This document shows, piece by piece, positions 50,222 to 63,745 of a stretch of DNA of 64,000 bases (its first letter is position 1; the number at the start of each line of letters is the position of its first letter). Under the pieces are notes generated by a model that was not told where the DNA came from, searched no databases, and saw only the letters and a list, made by a program, of their open reading frames with translations. This DNA is from Anoplopoma fimbria (Eukaryota; Chordata; Actinopteri; Perciformes; Anoplopomatidae): contig NC_072465.1 in assembly GCF_027596085.1 (NCBI RefSeq), positions 4,777,579 through 4,841,578 on the forward strand. Direction: 5' to 3'. A program made the translations under genes and the position numbers.

Positions 50222-50935
50222 CTGGCAGGAAAAATGAGAGAGAAAGAGCGATACAGAGGGAGAGAGGGACTTGCAGTGGCAGCGAGAGGCAGCGTTGTCA
50301 TGAGTTTGGGGGGGGGGGTTGTCAGGAACGAGAGAGGGATAGGGGATGGAGGGTTGGTGGGGATAATGGGAGATTGGGAATGCTGAAAGCGCGGATGGGC
50401 TGACCACAAGGGAAGCTGACGGACGCCTCAGCAGATGGGGGAGGGTGAGAGGGCTGTGCTTCATATGTTAACAGGGCTATGGGAACAACTGGAATTTGGG
50501 ATACCGGAATGAGGTGACCAGGGTATGTTTACAACCAATTTCATAAAACTTGTACATCTGGAGAGAACTACCTGGAGGTACGGGTCTGGTGGGCTTCACT
50601 GCCCTAAAAAGACTGATTCTCCGAAGCAGTTTATCAAGTTATTTCTTCAACTGTCTTTTTCGAGTTTGAGTTAGCAACCTTTTTCACTTAATTGCGTGTT
50701 ATTCTCAAAACTCAAAGATTGCCCCACTAGTTTATGTGTTTGGTTTACTGAGGTATTGGAATGGTGGCATGCATGGGTGGCACAGAGTAATCACTCACCC
50801 ACCACCACAGTGAACTGTATTTAATCTCTGCTTCAGTGTATATATGCCATGGCAGTCAGACCTACACAACTGCCAGTTCCCAACGGTGGGAAGCCAGTGA
50901 GGGATCATCTTTTTATCGATTCCTTTATGATTCCT

Positions 50936-51120
50936 ATGGTGAATTTCCACTGCCTGGTTGTTGATAGAACCTGGTACTTTGTTTGGTATTAGCTTGGTCG
51001 AGGCTGAACTGATACTAGAAGGTGGGGTTTAAAACCACCGCAGGCCACTGATTGGTCAGAGAGAACCGTCACTACCAAATCATAGGAAGTCCTGCATTCG
51101 CCCGCCATTTTTTTAAATAA
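50936..51120 (+). mobile_element. Second copy of the element family seen at 35856
   Basis: Contains GGTGAATTTCCACTGCCTGG, GAACCTGGTAC, GGTCGAGGCTGAACTGATAC and CCACTGATTGGTCAGAGAGA, phrases I associate with the same fish element family (the parts kept differ from the 35856 copy). Confidence 0.45.
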
Positions 51121-53374
51121 CTAAGATTAAAAAAAATTGGCAGCCCACAAACGGTTGATGAAATACGGACATTCCTCTGTTCACAACATTGTGAAGCATA
51201 AGGGGTTACATGAGCGTGCAGAAAGGGTTGGTTGAGCGGCGTTACCATGATGCCAGGAAAAGCCCCAACATCCACACTCTTCTCCATCTGTTTCTCCACC
51301 TGCTTGCTGTGCATTTATCACACCTACACATGCACATGTGCTTCAAACAACCTTTGGACATACGTCAACATGGACACACGCTGACCTCTCACAATCACGG
51401 GCCAACACAGTCACGGCAAAGCCGTCTCACTTATGCATTAACAATACAAAAATAAACAAATGCTTGCCTATACAAAGCCTGTATTGGTAGTGTATTATTC
51501 TGTGAGTGTTAAGGGCATGAGGGAGTAATTATTCATAGACTGAGTGTAGTATAACATGTCCTCCCATAACAGAAATAAAATAAAATAAAGCAGCGGGAAA
51601 TTATTTGTAAATTCAATATTCCAGTGAGAGTCTCACATTCCTCTACGAGTGCACGACTACAAAAACGTAACAGTCCCATAAAACATATGGCCTGGGGAAC
51701 ACCATCATGCTTTGTTTACCGCTAACAACACCAGGATTTTTTACTAGTGGGCCATAGACCACTCAGTGATTAAAATGGCCATTATGTCCAAACCCCCACC
51801 CTCCACCAGTGTCTGGCTGACATATGGCAGTGGAGGTAATACAGATAAAGTCCCTTAAACAAGCCTCCTGAACACAGATAGTAATTTGCGTGAGAGAGCC
51901 ATGAATAAACTAATTGAAAAGCCAACCGATGAAGACCATTAAGGGAAATGAGAGGGGCTTCCTTTCAAGTCTGAAATTAACATTGAAAATATATGAGGAT
52001 GGATAGGGTGAAAAGTAATTCCAAACATGAAAATTGTTGAAAGTTCTTTGGGGTTTTTTTACTACAAAAAATAAACTAAAAACGTACGTCTTAAGTGCAC
52101 TCAGGTACTAGTAAAAGATATGCCACTACTGCACCACAGATGCAAATACTTGAATTCCTTAAATAATGAAGTGTAAAGGAAAAGGAAAGTAAGAAATAAA
52201 TGAACATAGAAATGGCATACAGCCCAGTCATCTCTTCTGTTACACCTCTTATCTGCTTGTTCAGTCTCTATTCCCTTGTATCTCCATCTTCATCAGTGAG
52301 GCATGCTGGGTCCAAAGCCAGCAGGGATTTCCGACTCCGGCATCATGACAATAATGAGCCCGGCTCTGATTGGTTCACGCAGTTGATTTCGGTTGTATAT
52401 GCAAATCGGGGATAACACAAGATTGGCATCATGCAGCATGGTTCATCAGTCTAGAGGGAGCTACAGAGTTATGGCGTGTATCCCTCTGCTATTATGGTGC
52501 TAATGCTTCATCCTTCGCACCAGCAGCATCTTCAAGGGTTGTTTTTCATAGCAGGGAAGAATAAAGCACTTCAAATATCTACTTCTGCTTTTGAGCGGCA
52601 GCGGATACAGCAGAAATATGCAGCATCAAAAACACAAATGTGCCTTTAGATCTGTGTTATATCGACAGTGAGGAGGAAAAAGACTCAAAGACACAAGCCT
52701 CCATTCCTGGATCAGAAAACCAGCTCTGGCAGAGGAGATAGTGGTTGGTGATTTTACGGTGAGGGACTTGGATGAAGTCACACCAACTATAATTACCGGT
52801 GCCACTGATCAAGTGGACATAAGATACTACTAGCTTTTACACTATGGAGTCAAGAAACTTTTCCTCTGCCTGATCAGACAATATTTAAGAAGCAAACACC
52901 GTGCTGACTAGAATGGATGGGGGGCGGCCGACTTTGTATCAACTCACTGCTCGTTATCAGCTTGGGAGGCAGGCCGAGAGGTCCATTGTGGGATGAAGAG
53001 GGATGATGTGTGATAAAAAAACGATAAAAATGAGTTCGGTTCCAAGGAGGGTATGAAGGAATCAGCCTGCGCAGCCGATATCGGTCAAAAGGCAAGTGGA
53101 ACTGTGCTCGGATTAGGCTGAAATAATCAGGGTTAATGAGATAACCATCCTAAGTGTCTGTGTGAGGCAGCTATAGTCACAATCTAAAACTGAGCATGCC
53201 TGCGAGCTGGGACAGTATCTCAATCTGACCTCACCTAATGGTTTGTTTTTTTTATGAAGAAGTTAAAAAGAAAAGAGACACTCTTTGGAGCCACAATAAT
53301 GTTCTGTGGGATCTCACGTAAAACAATAGTGTGCAAAGCCGACGTATCATCAGGAAGTGAAAAGAAAAGGCTCA

Positions 53375-53698
<324 letters not shown>

Positions 53699-54404
53699 TC
53701 ACAAGAGTCAAAATGGCGCTGTTGTAATTCCCAGTGAAGTGTCAAACGGCCACACAGTCTGGCTCACACACACACACACACACACACAAAAATACTGACG
53801 TTTATCCTGCAACTAGAGCAGAGCTAGGTGCTGAGTACAAAGCTGTGAATTGTACACTTGCCATTGTCACTCAGAGGGGTAGCTGGCTGCAGGCTCTCCC
53901 TCTCCAAACCAGCCGGGGCTAGCCAAAAAAACCTAAGACTGCTGGCTCTACGGCTAGCACTGTGAATCAGCCCTCCTACCGCTACGCCATCTGGACCTCA
54001 GACACACATTAGGCTACTGAAGGGCAGCGCGGCTGGAAAGTGACCATTTGTGTGTGCGTTCGGTTCGAGTGTGTGTCCGTGTCCGTTACAGTGAGTGACC
54101 ACGATACAGGCGGTGCTGCATGTGTGCAAACGCAGCACAAACAGTATGACAACAAAAAGAGAAGATGTATGATGTCACACAAATAGAAAAAATGAGAGAA
54201 TTTACCTGATGAATATGACAATGCCGTGATCTAAATTCAATAACAGTACTGCTCAAGGCCACAACAAACATCTTATCACGTTCCATATTAGTGCGTGTCC
54301 CCTTATTTATTATCATAATGATTTATCTCCCATCTTTGCATGGCTGCTGAGACCATTTTTAGTTGTCTTGGGCAAACAACCAGTCATAGAAGGCCCTGGA
54401 TCCT

Positions 54405-54418
54405 GTTTCCATGGAAAC
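54405..54418. promoter_or_regulatory. Palindromic X-box-like (RFX-type) site
   Basis: GTTTCCATGGAAAC is a perfect 14-bp palindrome resembling the RFX X-box (GTTNCCATGGNAAC). It lies in the intron 0.8 kb upstream of the GUK exon and directly beside a TG tract. Function is inferred only from the motif. Confidence 0.3.

Positions 54419-54422
<4 letters not shown>

Positions 54423-54510
<88 letters not shown>
54423..54510. repeat. (TG)n microsatellite
   Basis: 88-bp TG tract directly beside the palindrome at 54405-54418. Confidence 0.95.
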
Positions 54511-54511
<1 letters not shown>

Positions 54512-55565
54512 AATGAAATGATTGAGATTGTTAGCATAGTACAGAAGAGTATTCTGCACTGGTTGGCAGAATGATTGTAGGCTCATTAAATAAAAAATGC
54601 TATTAAATGAAAACGTGCACATTCCACAGACGTGATATTGCTGCATTTTTATTTTAATGTGACCCAAGATGTCTCTCATATCAATAAAAGTTACAATGCT
54701 GGGAGGGATGCAAAAATGTAATTATGGTCACCCTGCTACTTATCAGATTGTCAATGTCTGGTTTGGAAGCTGTCAGATACACACTGAAATTAAGTCGGCA
54801 ATTTCCAACCCTGGTGGAAAACTGTTTTAACGAATGGTTTTGAAAAAAACAAAAACATTTACTGGTATGCTTTTGACAAATAGTATTGTCCTAAAATGTC
54901 AAATCTCTAAGACAAATATCTAAATACTTGAATTTTGTTTCTTTAAAAAGAAAGGATGAATTGTGTTTTTGAAAGCAAAGCTCTCAAATGAAATACATTT
55001 TTTCTTTAAGATGTTTATTCCCGGGCTGGATAATTGTATATTTTATTAAATAATATTGTTAAAGAGTATATCTGTTTTTATTACTTGTTAATATCACAGT
55101 TACTGTAAGAGATTAGACTTTTCTAAAAATGTATTGTGAAGTTCCTTCTCATGACTCGAGACAACTTAAGTGAATCCAGGTAACGAGTTCCTTATTTGAT
55201 AAAGCATAAATAGTCTCATAGTTAATAGACGATGTGGCAGTTTGCTTAACAGTCTGAGAGGTGAGTTTGAGTCATTGCCCCACCGTCTCAGCCCCTCCTG
55301 GGAGGAAACTCCCCTCCTGGCCCGGTCCCATGGGTGTGTTGTAATCCTCACAAGCCAACACAGAGAGCCTGACGTACACCCTATGTGCTCTACCACTTAC
55401 TGGAAGGCAATGGACAACAAGCTGTGTTACCTTGTCACAAAAATACACACTGTTGACTATCAGTCACAAATGTTGTCGCCTTATGGATAAGTTGATTTAA
55501 ACTTCAGATATGTAAAACTAAGTTCCTCCATCATACAAAAGCACCACTTTAAATGTGCACCACAG

Positions 55566-56144
55566 ATGTGCTCAGAAGTTTCTTGGAAACAAGTCATTCA
55601 GCATAAAAAAAAAACCTATTCTATTTCTAAATTAATCAATATCCATAGAAATCTTAGTCGACTGAGACAAAGACCAATTGCTTCCATGTGTTTTGGGTCT
55701 GTATACATTTACGGGCTTAATTTTGAGGTTTTTGTACTTTTTGTTAATCAAACTTTGGCTTGCTTATGGGCGAGTAGTATTATGACAAATGGTACATGGG
55801 CAGACAATGATAAGCTATTTGATTTCGATGAGTGAGCTACATAGTTTGGGTATTTTTCGTCATTCACAATAGAGCGAGCTAAGGGGATGCTGACTAAATT
55901 TAATAAAGGAACGAAACTGACTGAGTGGCTGAGTGCTTTGTATAAAAGCCAATTCTTTGGTGGGTACAAAGTTCTTAGTACCTCATTCAGTAAAAGGAAA
56001 AGGGAACAATATAAAAAGTTAATTTTGAACAGTGGACTTTATGTGAGTAATGAGTTAAGAAAGCTAAGTGAGGCCTCCTGTGCGGTGGCTCGATTACTGC
56101 CGTGCAAACAACAGCACCTCAAGGAGCTATTACATAAGCTTTAA
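55566..56144 (+). pseudogene. Possible decayed ORF, two in-frame stops
   Basis: Two ORFs (55566-55835 and 55887-56144) lie in the same frame and are separated by only two close stop codons (TGA at 55833, TAG at 55842). This gives about 190 codons with just those interruptions in AT-rich DNA. The second part is charged and helix-like (KRKREQYKKLILNSGLYVSN). I do not recognise a family; an old transposon ORF or a processed-gene relic are both possible. Confidence 0.25.
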
Positions 56145-58676
56145 TCCAGTTCTGTAGATTCTGTCCTCCTCTCACCCTCTCTTTATGCTCGCCTATCTTG
56201 AAGAAAACAACATTGTTTTAATGAAAATGAGCGTAAATCCTTCAAAGGCAGAGCAGTGTGAATGAGGGGGCCGTGAAGGAGCCGCTGCATTGATGAATGA
56301 GGGGAAGGTAATCACTTAGGGACGTGTCGATTCAGGGGATAGCGCTATCTGTCCCCCCCGCTGTTTTTGACTACATTGCAGTCACGGAGTGCTGACACGG
56401 AATATCTGGATGTTTACTGATCAGCATCTGGTATGGATGTATGGTATATAATAGTAGATGATGAATGAAGGAAGTCTTTGGGCCAGGGTAATATTTTGTG
56501 GATCTTTAGGTCACTAGCAGCCAACCCCTCTTTCCTCTGGCCTGCACTCATATTGTGATTTTTTTTTACCCCATTTTAAAAAAAATGCACACTACCTTGA
56601 TCAGTGTCCTCAATGACCTCACAAGGAGTGTAAGATAACTGCACACTAGCTTTTCATTGGCTTGCACTGAGGTGTTAGCTGGGACCAAAGTATGCAAGAG
56701 GCAGCCCACCAAACATAATATGTTGTTTCTGGTCTGAGGTCAAATGCCTCTCCACCACATTTCCTTTTCTCTTTTCTCTTTCCTGTCCACTACTTAAAAT
56801 AACAGCAGACTACTGTAAAACCGCTCTCCTTTAACTGCTAAAGTTCAGTCTTTTGGTTGGCTCCAAATTTGGTCCACATTGGTTCAACTGCAGTACAAAT
56901 AGAGTTGACTGTGTTGTCTATTATATCACTATCCTGTGGATGCTTCACCAGCAACCTGTCACCCATCTCATGTGCGAGAAGGTCAATAAGATCATCACTC
57001 ACCTCCATTTAAGCCCTTAAGGCAGCTAGTCAGCCCCTTCAAACCAATGGCGAGTATGTTAACACCATAAGCCTATTAACTGCTACTTTGGTGCCTCGCT
57101 ATGTTTTGGTATTGTGTATAGGACACAGTAGGGGGGTTCCATTTAACAATATGAGATTGTGAACGATTACAAATGTCTCCATGATCTGCCTTTACAGAGA
57201 TCCGTCAGTTGCAGTGCTATGGCTCAATGGTATCATCTGCATTAAGTGGTGTAGCTATAAGCACAACTGCTCTATTCAAATATCCCAGAATGCAATAGTC
57301 GCTATCTCTACTTTAGGTAGCCATCCCAAGAGATTGTCACCATTTAGCGGTCTGTTATTGGTCGTTTGAAAGCTTTGTTTCACCGACTGCTGGGTTTAGG
57401 CTGTCCACACATGGAGCGAAAGAGAGAGAGAGGTGAAACGGAGGTAACGTTGAGGGTAGTGGTTACAAACAGGCTCAGTAGTGAACAACATACTGGATGT
57501 TTAGCTTGGCTAGTCCAGAAAGTATTTGGTTAAAGCACATCTCATTGATGTTGTCAATGTAGTCTGTTGGAAGTGATGTAATGTAGACCCGGTGTGTTTG
57601 ATTAGGAGTGAGCTGGACTCATAAAATAGGGTTTTAATTGCTACTTTTTTTTGTCAGCAACCACTTATATGGTCTCAGGAGGTAATCTGGCCTTTTGTGC
57701 TCCAATCAATTTGACATACAGTTAACACACGAGTCATAATTTTGTTTTACAGAAAACTCAGCTCCTGGCATTTGCTTCTGGTGTTCTTCACCTTTTTGGA
57801 AGAAGGAAAAAACGGAATCAACAGGGGAACCCGCTTTAAAAGTGACGTACTTTTATTTTATTTTTTTAAATAGGTGCCTTGCAGTGGATCTAATTTAGGC
57901 CGATGTGAAGAGTGGTTCATGATGATTTGGAAAAGTAACTGTTAAATATTTAGAAAAAGCTACTGATAAATATTCAAGAAACCTTAAAGTGAACATTTGA
58001 GAACAGACTTTGGTTGTAATGTACTGTTCAGTAACTTGTAAATAGTCTAAAAACCAACATGAATAAACATTGTGATATCATCATGGATCATGATCCTGCC
58101 TGAAAGAAATTGTGATATAATATTTTTGCCATGGGGCAGAGCAGGCTGGCCCTGATAAAAACAAATGTCACTGCACTGACCCAAAAACGTAGACGTTGAC
58201 TGACTTGATTAGACCACCCTAAAAAACATAGAGACCTGTTAGTTGTTAAAACACCTCGAACATCCTTTTGTAGTTTAGATTGATTGGGTTGTTTAGTTTC
58301 CAAGCTCTAATCATGACCTCATTTACACCCTATTTAAATATCACATAGTACTTTTTTGACACCAAACTGATGACCAACTCCGGGTGCCTGACCGTTTGTG
58401 AAGTGCATTGCTTAATTCATTGATTATGTGAATTCAACTCGAGTTATAGGCGACAAACAGCAGGCACACAAGCAAGCACGGCTGGGTTTGGGGAACTTTT
58501 GGCCCAACAACCACCCACCCAAACCCCTCTGCAAACATGTAATTAGAAAAGACATATCCTTCAAACACAGCCCACCTGTTATAGATTTTCCATAAGCCCC
58601 TTTAAAAAGAAGCAAGATGTTGAGAAGGAGACACGCAATCCGTGGCAGAATGGAAATGGGGGGAGAAAGGGTTTAT

Positions 58677-58677
<1 letters not shown>

Positions 58678-58726
<49 letters not shown>
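58678..58726. repeat. (GA)n microsatellite
   Basis: 49-bp GA tract. Confidence 0.93.
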
Positions 58727-58728
<2 letters not shown>

Positions 58729-59499
58729 GGCAGAGTGTGTCACACAGAAAGAGTCCATCAGTATAAGCCACACAACACATCAAAAGAGTTTTAGACTCGG
58801 CTGAAAATGAGAAAGGCTCCACTGCTTTCCAGGCATCTCCCATTGAGCCCAGCCCTGCACCCCTCAGCTCAGATCAGCCAGCCGAGGCCCCTGCTCAGAC
58901 ATGCAGGGCCAGACATGGCACCAGCCAGACCCTCCGCTAGCAGCCGACATCTGTATTCACAGCATGGAAAAACCCAAACTTCCCTGAAACTCTATCCTCT
59001 CGCCCGTAGTGGGAAAGGAAAAGGTTTGACCGTTTTCTGCTGATTTGGAAATGGCACGGAGTCACGGAGCTGTAGGGGCCCTTCACGCTCCAGATGTGCG
59101 GTGTCATTACATAGTAGGACGGCCCCGGTGACTTGGCTGATATTCAAAACCTACAGCTACTCTAATACATAGATCTCTTTGTATGTGCGGTTACTGAAAT
59201 CAATCTTTTTCTGAGTGTACTGTAGATAAATAGCTGAGGTTGGCGATTTAAACTGGACTCAAATATCCAGAACACTTACACTTCATTAACTTCACTGGAA
59301 GAAGTCGAGTAATGGGAGTTTTACATGCTATATGTGTAGGTCCAAAGGAACATGCACATGAGAAAAAATTCTGCCTTTTATCCCTGTCTGAAACTTCTAT
59401 GCAAAATATTAGTACAGCATTTATAATTATAATAACTTTTTTTTGTGCGCACAGGACAGAGGTGTCAATTCAATTTAGAGTTCTATTTCCACTTTTAGC

Positions 59500-59965
59500 C
59501 ATGTTAACGCCGTGGCTCAGGGGACTAATCGGTCCATCCGTCTGTTCACCAGACTGAAATATTTATTTTAAAACAAAAATGAATAGATTGCCATGAAATG
59601 TGGTACAAATGTCCATGGTCCCCAGAGGATGACACCCATCAGCTTTGGTGATCCACTGACCTTTCCTCTTTTATATTTTTTGGTTTAGTGAGGCATCTCA
59701 CTATCCAGTATTGTCTGGTGGCTTTAATAGTTCCGTAACATTTTCTCCTGCACCATCAGCAGGTCACACATTTATGTTTCTCCTGATCCGTCTTCCCCTC
59801 CAGCATGAGGGACCAAAAGTGTAATGACATTTGTGGTGTACAGTGAAATGTCTCCCCAATTACTTGGATGGATTTTGTAGATCGCCTCAGGATGAATGGT
59901 AACAACTCTGGTGATCCCTGAACCTGTCAGACAGGGGGGGGGGGAAGCCTGTGCATTTAGCGGTG
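59500..59965 (+). repeat. Interspersed repeat with two diverged internal units
   Basis: Contains TAGATTGCCATGAAATGTGG with CAGCTTTGGTGATCCACTGA, and again GATGGATTTTGTAG with ATGAATGGTAACAACTCTGG and TGATCCC. These are phrases of a widespread fish repeat made of similar units. A 10-base G-run follows at 59935-59944. Confidence 0.5.
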
Positions 59966-60594
59966 TAGCTAACACAGGAGAACGGTATGTGCACTAGATT
60001 GTAATTACATGTACCGTTGGTAATGCTTACAATGCATGGCCTGGCCTGAAATAAATAGCCCTATTTGAAAAGGTCTTTATGCAGAGTTCCAAGAAATGTG
60101 CGTACTTCAAATCAGCAGACTGGGCAATGGTAGACACAGTCACCCTCTTAACACAAAGCACAGTGACAAAGCAGAAAAGACGCTCATATGCCAGGGTGCC
60201 AGCCTGTTTTACACTTAGCCAAGTCAGATTTGGCAGCACCACCATGTTTGGCTGGGCACTGAGTGTTGTATCGATGTAGAATACACAAACAGTCTGGCAT
60301 ACAAGGTAGCAAACGTTTTTGTTTTTTTCCCTCTCTCTCTTCAATTGTCTTTTTTAACATCAAGGGACATGTTGCCAGGCCGAGGCTATGATTAGAATAA
60401 AGTCTTTTCTTTTTCAGTGGGCTGTTTATTGCTAAATTTAGATTCTCCAAACTGGGACATAGTAAAGAAGTAGGCTTTAAAGTCAAATGGATTTGTGTCA
60501 TTTAAACCTGACCTACTACTGTACAAGGTACATTTAGCTCGACGTACACAGGCTGTCCAAAGGCATGTCTTAAGTAATCAACTCCTAAGTGAAC

Positions 60595-60840
60595 AGTCCG
60601 TCCGTGGCTCTAGTTAATCAGATAATCAGGCCTAATCACCATTTAATTGATTCAACCAGCAGCAGCTATCTACAGTTAACATTTCCATCACCACTGATCA
60701 GAGCTTAACCATATGTCATAATGATTAGGGTCATGTAGAGAAGTCAGGGAGAGCTCGATCTGACCCCTGACCAGTGATTAGGCTTTTCATCCTCTATCCA
60801 GCTTATTAGGTGTATTTCCGGGTCATGACTGGTGACTAAA
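60595..60840. promoter_or_regulatory. Candidate conserved non-coding element
   Basis: Non-repetitive stretch with clustered GTTAATCAGATAATCAGGCC and TAATCACCATTTAATTGATT words in the 5' intron. Called from texture only. Confidence 0.2.
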
Positions 60841-61080
60841 CCAGCATAGGTAGATCTCTACACACTAGCAAAGTTTACATATAATGACTAACACACTGCA
60901 GCGTGGTGAAAATGATTATAGTGAAAATGAAGACGGTAACAATACTTTTCATTTCAAGCTCTCACGTAAAGCAGTGGACCAAAAAACACAATAATCAGTA
61001 GCTCATTGGATAAGGAGTCTCAGTCCCAAAATCATACTGCAGAGATGTGGAGACCAATCTTTCATATCCACTCAGCACAC

Positions 61081-61231
<151 letters not shown>

Positions 61232-61720
61232 CTCAACACTACCCCCTATGTTCCTCTATTAAATGTGGCTTGCATCACACGGCAATGGCCGGGCTCTGTA
61301 TCCATAGCAACAGCTGCCAGATGAGTAGGTCTAGGCTGTAGTGGAGGTGGAGACGGTCGCAGCCAGTCATGGTCTGCTGCCCCCATCTGGACAAAGAGGA
61401 TATTACAAAAACAAAGGAGAGATCCTCCCAACAGAAATAGATAATGAGCACCACTGCTATACTCACTTATGTATCAAGAGTTTTCAGTATAGATGGAATG
61501 CTCAGTGTAACGTGATGCACTGTTTTTAGAAGACTGTAACACCACAAAAAAACAACCATGTGGAACTACATATTGGTGGTTCATATTAAGTTGAAACATA
61601 AAAATAGGTCTGGATATCGATGCTTCTGTTCTGAGATCTGTGCTTGGGTTGATGGTTTTCTCCAGCATCCTGGTTTATGTGATGTTGTTGCATGTGAGGG
61701 AGGATTTTTTTTAGTGCCCT

Positions 61721-61856
<136 letters not shown>

Positions 61857-63289
61857 AATAATGTTCCAACCATCATGTGATGTAACATATAGCAACTGCA
61901 ATTCAGACACTACCGCGCTCACATTCTCGCAATTGCACATGTGAATGAAAGCGTTTTCTACCAGCACCCTGTGAATAAATGCTTTTATGAGGCGGTGAAG
62001 CTCTAATATGAGGAGGAAAAGCACCCATATACTAAAATAATGTATCGAGATATGGCTTCAATGGCATGAGCCAAAAATCACTATTTCCTCAGAGGAAAAT
62101 CTGTTGCAACCAGGGATGTCATTTCTCTCAAAACAGGACAGGATAAACAGGACCTGAATTAGAGTGGTTTTGTCAGAATGTAACAGAAATTGTTTCAGAA
62201 ATCACAATCTACCCACGGAGAGAAGAAATGAGCGAATAATTCAATGTCTTAGCTGTTCGATAGCATGCTTTTTGAAATCCCCCTGAGCTGCTGCTATGTG
62301 TGAATCTTGAACTAGGCACATGACCAAACGGCATAATCTCTATGGCCCACTATGGAGTCAAGGCTGTGGAGACACACGAGTCACAGGATCAAGTGGAGTC
62401 TTTGTCAGTACAGATGTGGAACAACAAAAACTCATTTTTATCCTCTGACATCTGCTCCTTGTCGAGACGAGATAGAAGAGCATCACATCCAAGACGATCA
62501 GGGTTTAAATCACTGGCGCTCTGTCAATCCTGTCTATATGGTTGTGTGTCCTGGAGCTGCTTGCCTGTTTACTATGTTCCAGATTGCTTTCATTGATCGT
62601 AGTCCTCCACGCGGGGAAAAGAAATCCTCAGAGGATTCATTTCAGCACGTACAGCAGCAAAAGGGCTGCAGCAGAGGCGTCAATTTCCCTGTCTGACCAT
62701 ATGTGTGTGTGTGTATGTGTGGTAGATTTGATGCCTCACATGTATCTGTCTGTGTGTGCGGCTGTTTGTAAAGTCCATTATTCACACAACACAAGCAGCT
62801 TTCTAATTTGGCAAACATCAGCATCTGCTAAGCAAGGACTCTGGCGCTATAAACAACAACAACAACAACACAGCACCTGCATTATGATTTGTGGCTGCTG
62901 ACGGAATACTAGAAGTTCTCTTTACTATTAATATTCCTGTGATGATACCTACATGGAGGATGAGCCTCGACCATTATAGCTGCCTCAAGGAAAGATTGTG
63001 ATGAGTGAGATGATCCGTCATCCACTAACACACAGGGTGGTTTTCTGTTTACTGTAATCCAGTATTGCAGAAGATGAGTATCAGCACTTTTTTATACATA
63101 TTTAAAGTCCAAACATATCAAAGACAGACTAACCACTATCTGGTCCTTTACATCCAGCTACAACATCTTTACAAAACAGGAAAAAACTAAGCGAACCATG
63201 ATGAACACTACCCATTAGACATCTCCTTGGGGCAAACTTTCTCTAAGGCAAAGTTTAGCCCAGCTTACAATGTAAATATTGACTGACTG

Positions 63290-63430
63290 GTGCAAGAGCA
63301 GATGAGAAACCAGTATTTTGCAGGTAATTAACAGTGTTGCAATAAAGACCACTGAGACTGAAACCAAGACCATTTTGTGTATGGAGACTGAGTCTTGACC
63401 AAGACCAGACCAGTGCGAGACCCACATTGC
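63290..63430. repeat. Degenerate AGACC/AAGACC-rich repeat
   Basis: Contains GAGACTGAGTCTTGACCAAG and ACCAGACCAGTGCGAGACC, a degenerate tandem motif. Similar words recur at 63950-64000 (GGTCTTGACTGGTCTTGC), on the other side of the inverted-repeat element. Confidence 0.35.
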
Positions 63431-63439
63431 ATGACATAT

Positions 63440-63745
63440 TTAAAAAAGGGACAGTTTGCCCCCAAAACATAAATAAAATGTTTTCCTCTTACCTGTAGTG
63501 CTATTTATCAATCAAGATCATTTTGGTGTGAGCTGCATAGTTTTGTAAATCATGGCCTGGTAACTCAAGATAATCTACTGATATCATACATCAGTCGGAT
63601 ATAGTCTTATTATATTGAAAATAATGCAGACATCTCTACAGTTGGTATCTCCAAAACGTTAGGCAACTCACACCAAAACAGTCTAGATTGATAAACAGCA
63701 CTACAGGTGAGTGGAAAAATATGCATTTTTGCTTATAAAATGTGG
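63440..63745. mobile_element. Inverted-repeat (fold-back) element near the right edge
   Basis: CTGTAGTGCTATTTATCAATC..CATTTTGGTGTGAGCTGC at 63492-63538 is the reverse complement, with few mismatches, of GCAACTCACACCAAAACAG..GATTGATAAACAGCACTACAG at 63662-63706. The outer left end AAAGGGACAGTTTGCCCCC is typical of a fish MITE family. No ORF. Confidence 0.6.

Noticed and set aside
53940..54000. Minus-strand TGGCGTAGCGGTAGG resembling a tRNA A-box
   Set aside because: No B-box at the right distance and no acceptor-stem pairing; not called a tRNA or SINE.
55250..55400. tRNA-like A-box words on the minus strand (AAGTGGTAGAGC)
   Set aside because: No matching B-box or cloverleaf could be drawn; at best an old SINE fragment.
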